Of a stretch of 5,850 nucleotides of DNA, positions 3,568-5,850 are shown piece by piece (within the stretch, counting starts at the first letter, position 1; each line of letters starts with the position of its first letter). This DNA is from DATEOR01 sp036279015 (GTDB taxonomy: Bacteria; Actinomycetota; Thermoleophilia; Gaiellales; Gaiellaceae), in contig DASUJY010000089.1 in NCBI GenBank assembly GCA_036279015.1, positions 1 to 5,850 of the forward strand. The letters run 5' to 3'. The notes beneath the pieces are model-generated. The model did no database searches. It saw only the letters and a program-made list of their open reading frames with translations, and was not told the DNA's origin. The translations under genes and the position numbers were made by a program.

Positions 3568-5850
3568 GTGGCCGAGAGCAGGAAAGTCGTCACCATCGTC
3601 TTCGCGGACGTTACGGGCTCGACGGCGCTCGGGGAGCAGCTCGACCCGGAGGCGATGCGCCGCGTGATGGAGCGCTACTTCGCCGAGATGCGAACGGTCC
3701 TCGAGCGCCACGGCGGCACGGTCGAGAAGTTCATCGGCGATGCCGTCATGGCCGTCTTCGGGATCCCGACCGTGCACGAGGACGACGCCCTCCGCGCGGT
3801 GCGGGCGGCAGCGGAGATGCGCGCGCGCCTCGAGCAGCTCAACACCGAGTTCGAGGGTGACCGGGGCATCACGATCGCCGTCCGCACCGGCGTCAACACC
3901 GGCGAGGTCGTCGCCGGCGACCCGTCGCAGGGCCAGGCCTTCGCGACCGGCGACGCAGTCAACGTCGCCGCCCGCCTCGAGCAGGCAGCCGAGCCGGGCG
4001 AGATCCTGCTCGGGCCGCTCACCCGCCGCCTCGCGGGTGAGGCGGTTCGCATCGAGCCTGTCGAGCCGCTCGAGCTGAAGGGGAAGGCGGAGCCGGTGGA
4101 GGCGTGGCGGCTCGTCGAGGTGCTGCCCGACGTCCCCGCCTACACGCGCCGGATCGACGCCCCCTTCGTCGGTCGTGAGCGGGAGCTCGCCGCCCTCCGT
4201 GCGGCCTACGAGCGCGCGCGCGAGTCGAGCTCCTGCGAGCTCGTCACGGTCACAGGGCCGGCGGGCATCGGCAAGTCGCGCCTCGTGCGCGAGCTCGTCA
4301 CCTCGGTCGGAGACGAGCCCCGCGTCCTCGTCGGGCGCTGCCTGTCCTACGGAGAAGGCATCACCTACTGGCCGCTTGCCGAGATGGTTCGGCAGGTCGC
4401 CGGAGCGGAGCCGCGGGCGAAGCTCGCCGAGCTGCTCGGGAGCGAGCCCGACGGGGCGCTTGCGACCGAACGTCTCCTGGCAGCCGTGGGCACGACGGAC
4501 GAGTCGGCGAGGACCGAGGAGATCTTCTGGGCGACTCGCATCCTCTTCGAGCGGCTCGCCGCGGAGCGACCGCTCGTCGTGGTGGTCGACGACATCCACT
4601 GGGCGGAGCAGACGCTCCTCGACCTCGTCGAGTATCTGGTCGGCTTCGTGCGGGCGCCGCTCGTGGTCGCCTGCACCGCCCGTTCGGAGCTCTTCGACGC
4701 CCATCCGCACTGGCCTCGCGCGGGACTGATCGAGCTCGAGGCGCTCGACGACGGCGCTGCGGAGGCCCTCATCGCCGCGCTCCTCGAGCAGACCGAGCTG
4801 TCCGCTGACGTCCGTGACCAGATCAGGAAGCGGGCCGAGGGAAATCCGCTCTTCGTCGAGCAGATGCTCGCCCTCGCGGCCGAGAACGGCAACGGAGATA
4901 CGCCGGTGCCGGCCACGATTCAGGCTCTTCTCGGGGCGCGCCTCGACCACCTCGTCCCGGATGAGCGTGACGTGCTCGTACGAGGAGCCGTCGAAGGCCG
5001 CCTTTTTCACCGAGGTGCCGTATCGGCGCTCTCATCCGCTGAGGAGAGCGACGGCCTGCCCGGCCGCCTCCTCACCCTGACACGGAAGAGCTTCCTGCGA
5101 CCGGACGAGTCCCTCTTCCCCGGCGACGACGCGTTTCGGTTCGTGCACGTCCTGGTTCGGGACTCGGCGTACGAAGCCGCGCCGAAGGCGCTCCGCGCCG
5201 ACCTGCATGAGCGCTACGCCGCGTGGCTCGAGAGCAAGGCCGCGGCTCGGCTGCCCGAGCTCGAGGAGATCGTCGGCTATCACCTCGAGCAGAGCTATCG
5301 CTATCGCGAGTCGCTCGGGGAGCCGGCCGACGACCTGCGACGCAACGCCGGCGAGCGCCTCGCGGCCGCCGGGGAGCGGGCGGCTCGACGCGGCGATTAC
5401 AGGGCCACGGCGAACCTGCTCGAGCGGGCGCTCCAGCTCCTTCCCATGGATGACCCGAAAACGCTCGAGCTCTCTTTCACACTCGGATCCGCGTTGGCGG
5501 ACAACGGGAAGCTGGAGGAGGCGCAGGCGCTGTACCAAACGGCAGCCGAAAGTGCGCGGCGGCTCGGTCTCGAGACACGTGCCCTCTCGGCGGAGATCAA
5601 GCGTTCGCATCTCAGCGTCCAGACCGACCCTTCCTGGAGCGCCGAGGAGGCACGAGCGCTCGTCTTGCACGCACTCCCCGTGCTCGAGGCGGCGAACGAC
5701 GTCCATGGACTGGCGTCTGCCTGGCGGCTCACGTGGTTGATCGAATCGATGCTCGGTCGACTCGCCGCAGCCCAGGCTGCGGCGAAAAACGCGCTCGAGT
5801 ATGCAAGGCAGGCCGATGATCCAGGCTTGATCTCCGATGCCTCAGCGGCC
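3568..5850 (+). CDS. Class III nucleotide cyclase - AAA_16/STAND ATPase - TPR fusion protein (C-terminus beyond window)
   Basis: Starts at GTG 3568, the first start codon after an in-frame TAG at 3556, and stays open for 761 codons to the window edge. Residues ~5-185 are a class III adenylate/guanylate cyclase catalytic domain: metal Asp D14 in IVFADVTGST and D58 in KFIGDAVMAVFG, substrate-contact K54, and transition-state N132 and R136 in TGDAVNVAARLEQAA. The usual adenine-selecting Asp/Thr, seven residues before the Asn, appears to be F125. Residues ~198-500 are an AAA_16/STAND-type ATPase: FVGRERELAAL at 200-210, Walker A GPAGIGKS at 230-237, and Walker B LVVVVDDIHWA ending ~346 (D341-D342). 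Residues ~600-760 look like TPR helical repeats (GDYRATANLLERALQLL; KLEEAQALYQTAAESARRLG). There is no membrane segment, so it is likely a cytosolic sensor making cAMP or a related signal under ATPase/TPR control. The ligand is unknown. Family relatives may end in further TPRs or a LuxR-type HTH, not visible here. Confidence 0.92.
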   Translation, partial: MAESRKVVTIVFADVTGSTALGEQLDPEAMRRVMERYFAEMRTVLERHGGTVEKFIGDAVMAVFGIPTVHEDDALRAVRAAAEMRARLEQLNTEFEGDRGITIAVRTGVNTGEVVAGDPSQGQAFATGDAVNVAARLEQAAEPGEILLGPLTRRLAGEAVRIEPVEPLELKGKAEPVEAWRLVEVLPDVPAYTRRIDAPFVGRERELAALRAAYERARESSSCELVTVTGPAGIGKSRLVRELVTSVGDEPRVLVGRCLSYGEGITYWPLAEMVRQVAGAEPRAKLAELLGSEPDGALATERLLAAVGTTDESARTEEIFWATRILFERLAAERPLVVVVDDIHWAEQTLLDLVEYLVGFVRAPLVVACTARSELFDAHPHWPRAGLIELEALDDGAAEALIAALLEQTELSADVRDQIRKRAEGNPLFVEQMLALAAENGNGDTPVPATIQALLGARLDHLVPDERDVLVRGAVEGRLFHRGAVSALSSAEESDGLPGRLLTLTRKSFLRPDESLFPGDDAFRFVHVLVRDSAYEAAPKALRADLHERYAAWLESKAAARLPELEEIVGYHLEQSYRYRESLGEPADDLRRNAGERLAAAGERAARRGDYRATANLLERALQLLPMDDPKTLELSFTLGSALADNGKLEEAQALYQTAAESARRLGLETRALSAEIKRSHLSVQTDPSWSAEEARALVLHALPVLEAANDVHGLASAWRLTWLIESMLGRLAAAQAAAKNALEYARQADDPGLISDASAA

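Noticed and set aside
4021..4045. Two mutually exclusive short hairpins (ACCCGC/GCGGGT and CCGCCTC/GAGGCGG) in the cyclase gene
   Set aside because: Stems of 6-7 bp are expected by chance at this GC content and lie in the middle of coding sequence; no regulatory logic is evident.
3508..5010. Minus-strand open frame continuous with recG, extending it to ~1189 residues
   Set aside because: The extension is antisense to the clear cyclase/ATPase gene, is low-complexity (Arg, Asp, Leu, Gly rich) and lacks any domain; RecG has its normal N-terminus at 3471. It is an artefact of high-GC codon bias.
4990..5015. CTTTTTC run as a possible ribosomal slippery site
   Set aside because: Only five T are present, so it does not fit the X XXY YYZ heptamer; the frame continues with family-like sequence on both sides.
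5032..5706. 224-codon minus-strand open frame opposite the cyclase C-terminal region
   Set aside because: The plus strand here encodes the continuing ATPase/TPR protein with family-like sequence; the antisense frame has no motif.
5783..5792. GAAAAAC run as a possible slippery site
   Set aside because: Only five A precede the C, so it does not match the slippery heptamer, and the zero frame stays open to the window edge.
1..5850. Frequent CTCGAG and GAGCTCG words suggesting a dispersed repeat
   Set aside because: They fall mostly in Leu-Glu/Glu-Leu codon pairs of GC-rich genes on both strands, with no constant spacing or longer shared unit; codon usage explains them. I saw no CRISPR array, insertion sequence, tRNA or rRNA.

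Overview
The window is very GC-rich, uses GTG starts and has tightly packed, overlapping genes. Gene content and order (recG, rsmD, coaD, then a SepIVA/DivIVA-like coiled-coil gene) match the conserved actinobacterial recG-rsmD-coaD-sepIVA-(DUF177)-rpmF-rnc neighbourhood. The wording of the coiled-coil protein and of the cyclase recalls deep-branching Actinobacteria of the Thermoleophilia/Solirubrobacterales/Gaiellales type. That assignment is from memory of protein families, not from a search.

Minus strand, bases 3471 down to 1: a compact four-gene run, probably one operon. It is read in the order recG (DNA branch-migration helicase), rsmD (16S rRNA m2G966 methyltransferase), coaD (phosphopantetheine adenylyltransferase) and the start of a SepIVA-like septation protein that leaves the window at base 1. 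Spacing is extreme: recG overlaps rsmD by 26-41 nt, rsmD overlaps coaD by 4 nt (GTGA), and coaD is separated from the next gene by 14 nt. No terminator is visible inside the run. The genes share no pathway; they are housekeeping functions (DNA repair, ribosome modification, CoA synthesis, cell division) tied by transcription and probably by translational coupling.

Bases 3472-3567 are a 96-bp divergent intergenic region, the only non-coding gap of any size. It holds candidate promoter elements for both directions, which overlap each other.

Plus strand, 3568 to the right edge: the first 761 codons of a large fused signalling protein. It has an N-terminal class III nucleotide cyclase domain, a central AAA_16/STAND-type ATPase and a C-terminal TPR-like helical region, and it is still open at base 5850.

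The most unusual local structure is a perfect 12-bp hairpin with a GUGA (GNRA-type) tetraloop in the recG/rsmD overlap, with the first possible rsmD start codon in the loop. I do not see a wholly new system here. The window is mainly a conserved core operon next to an accessory-type signalling gene.
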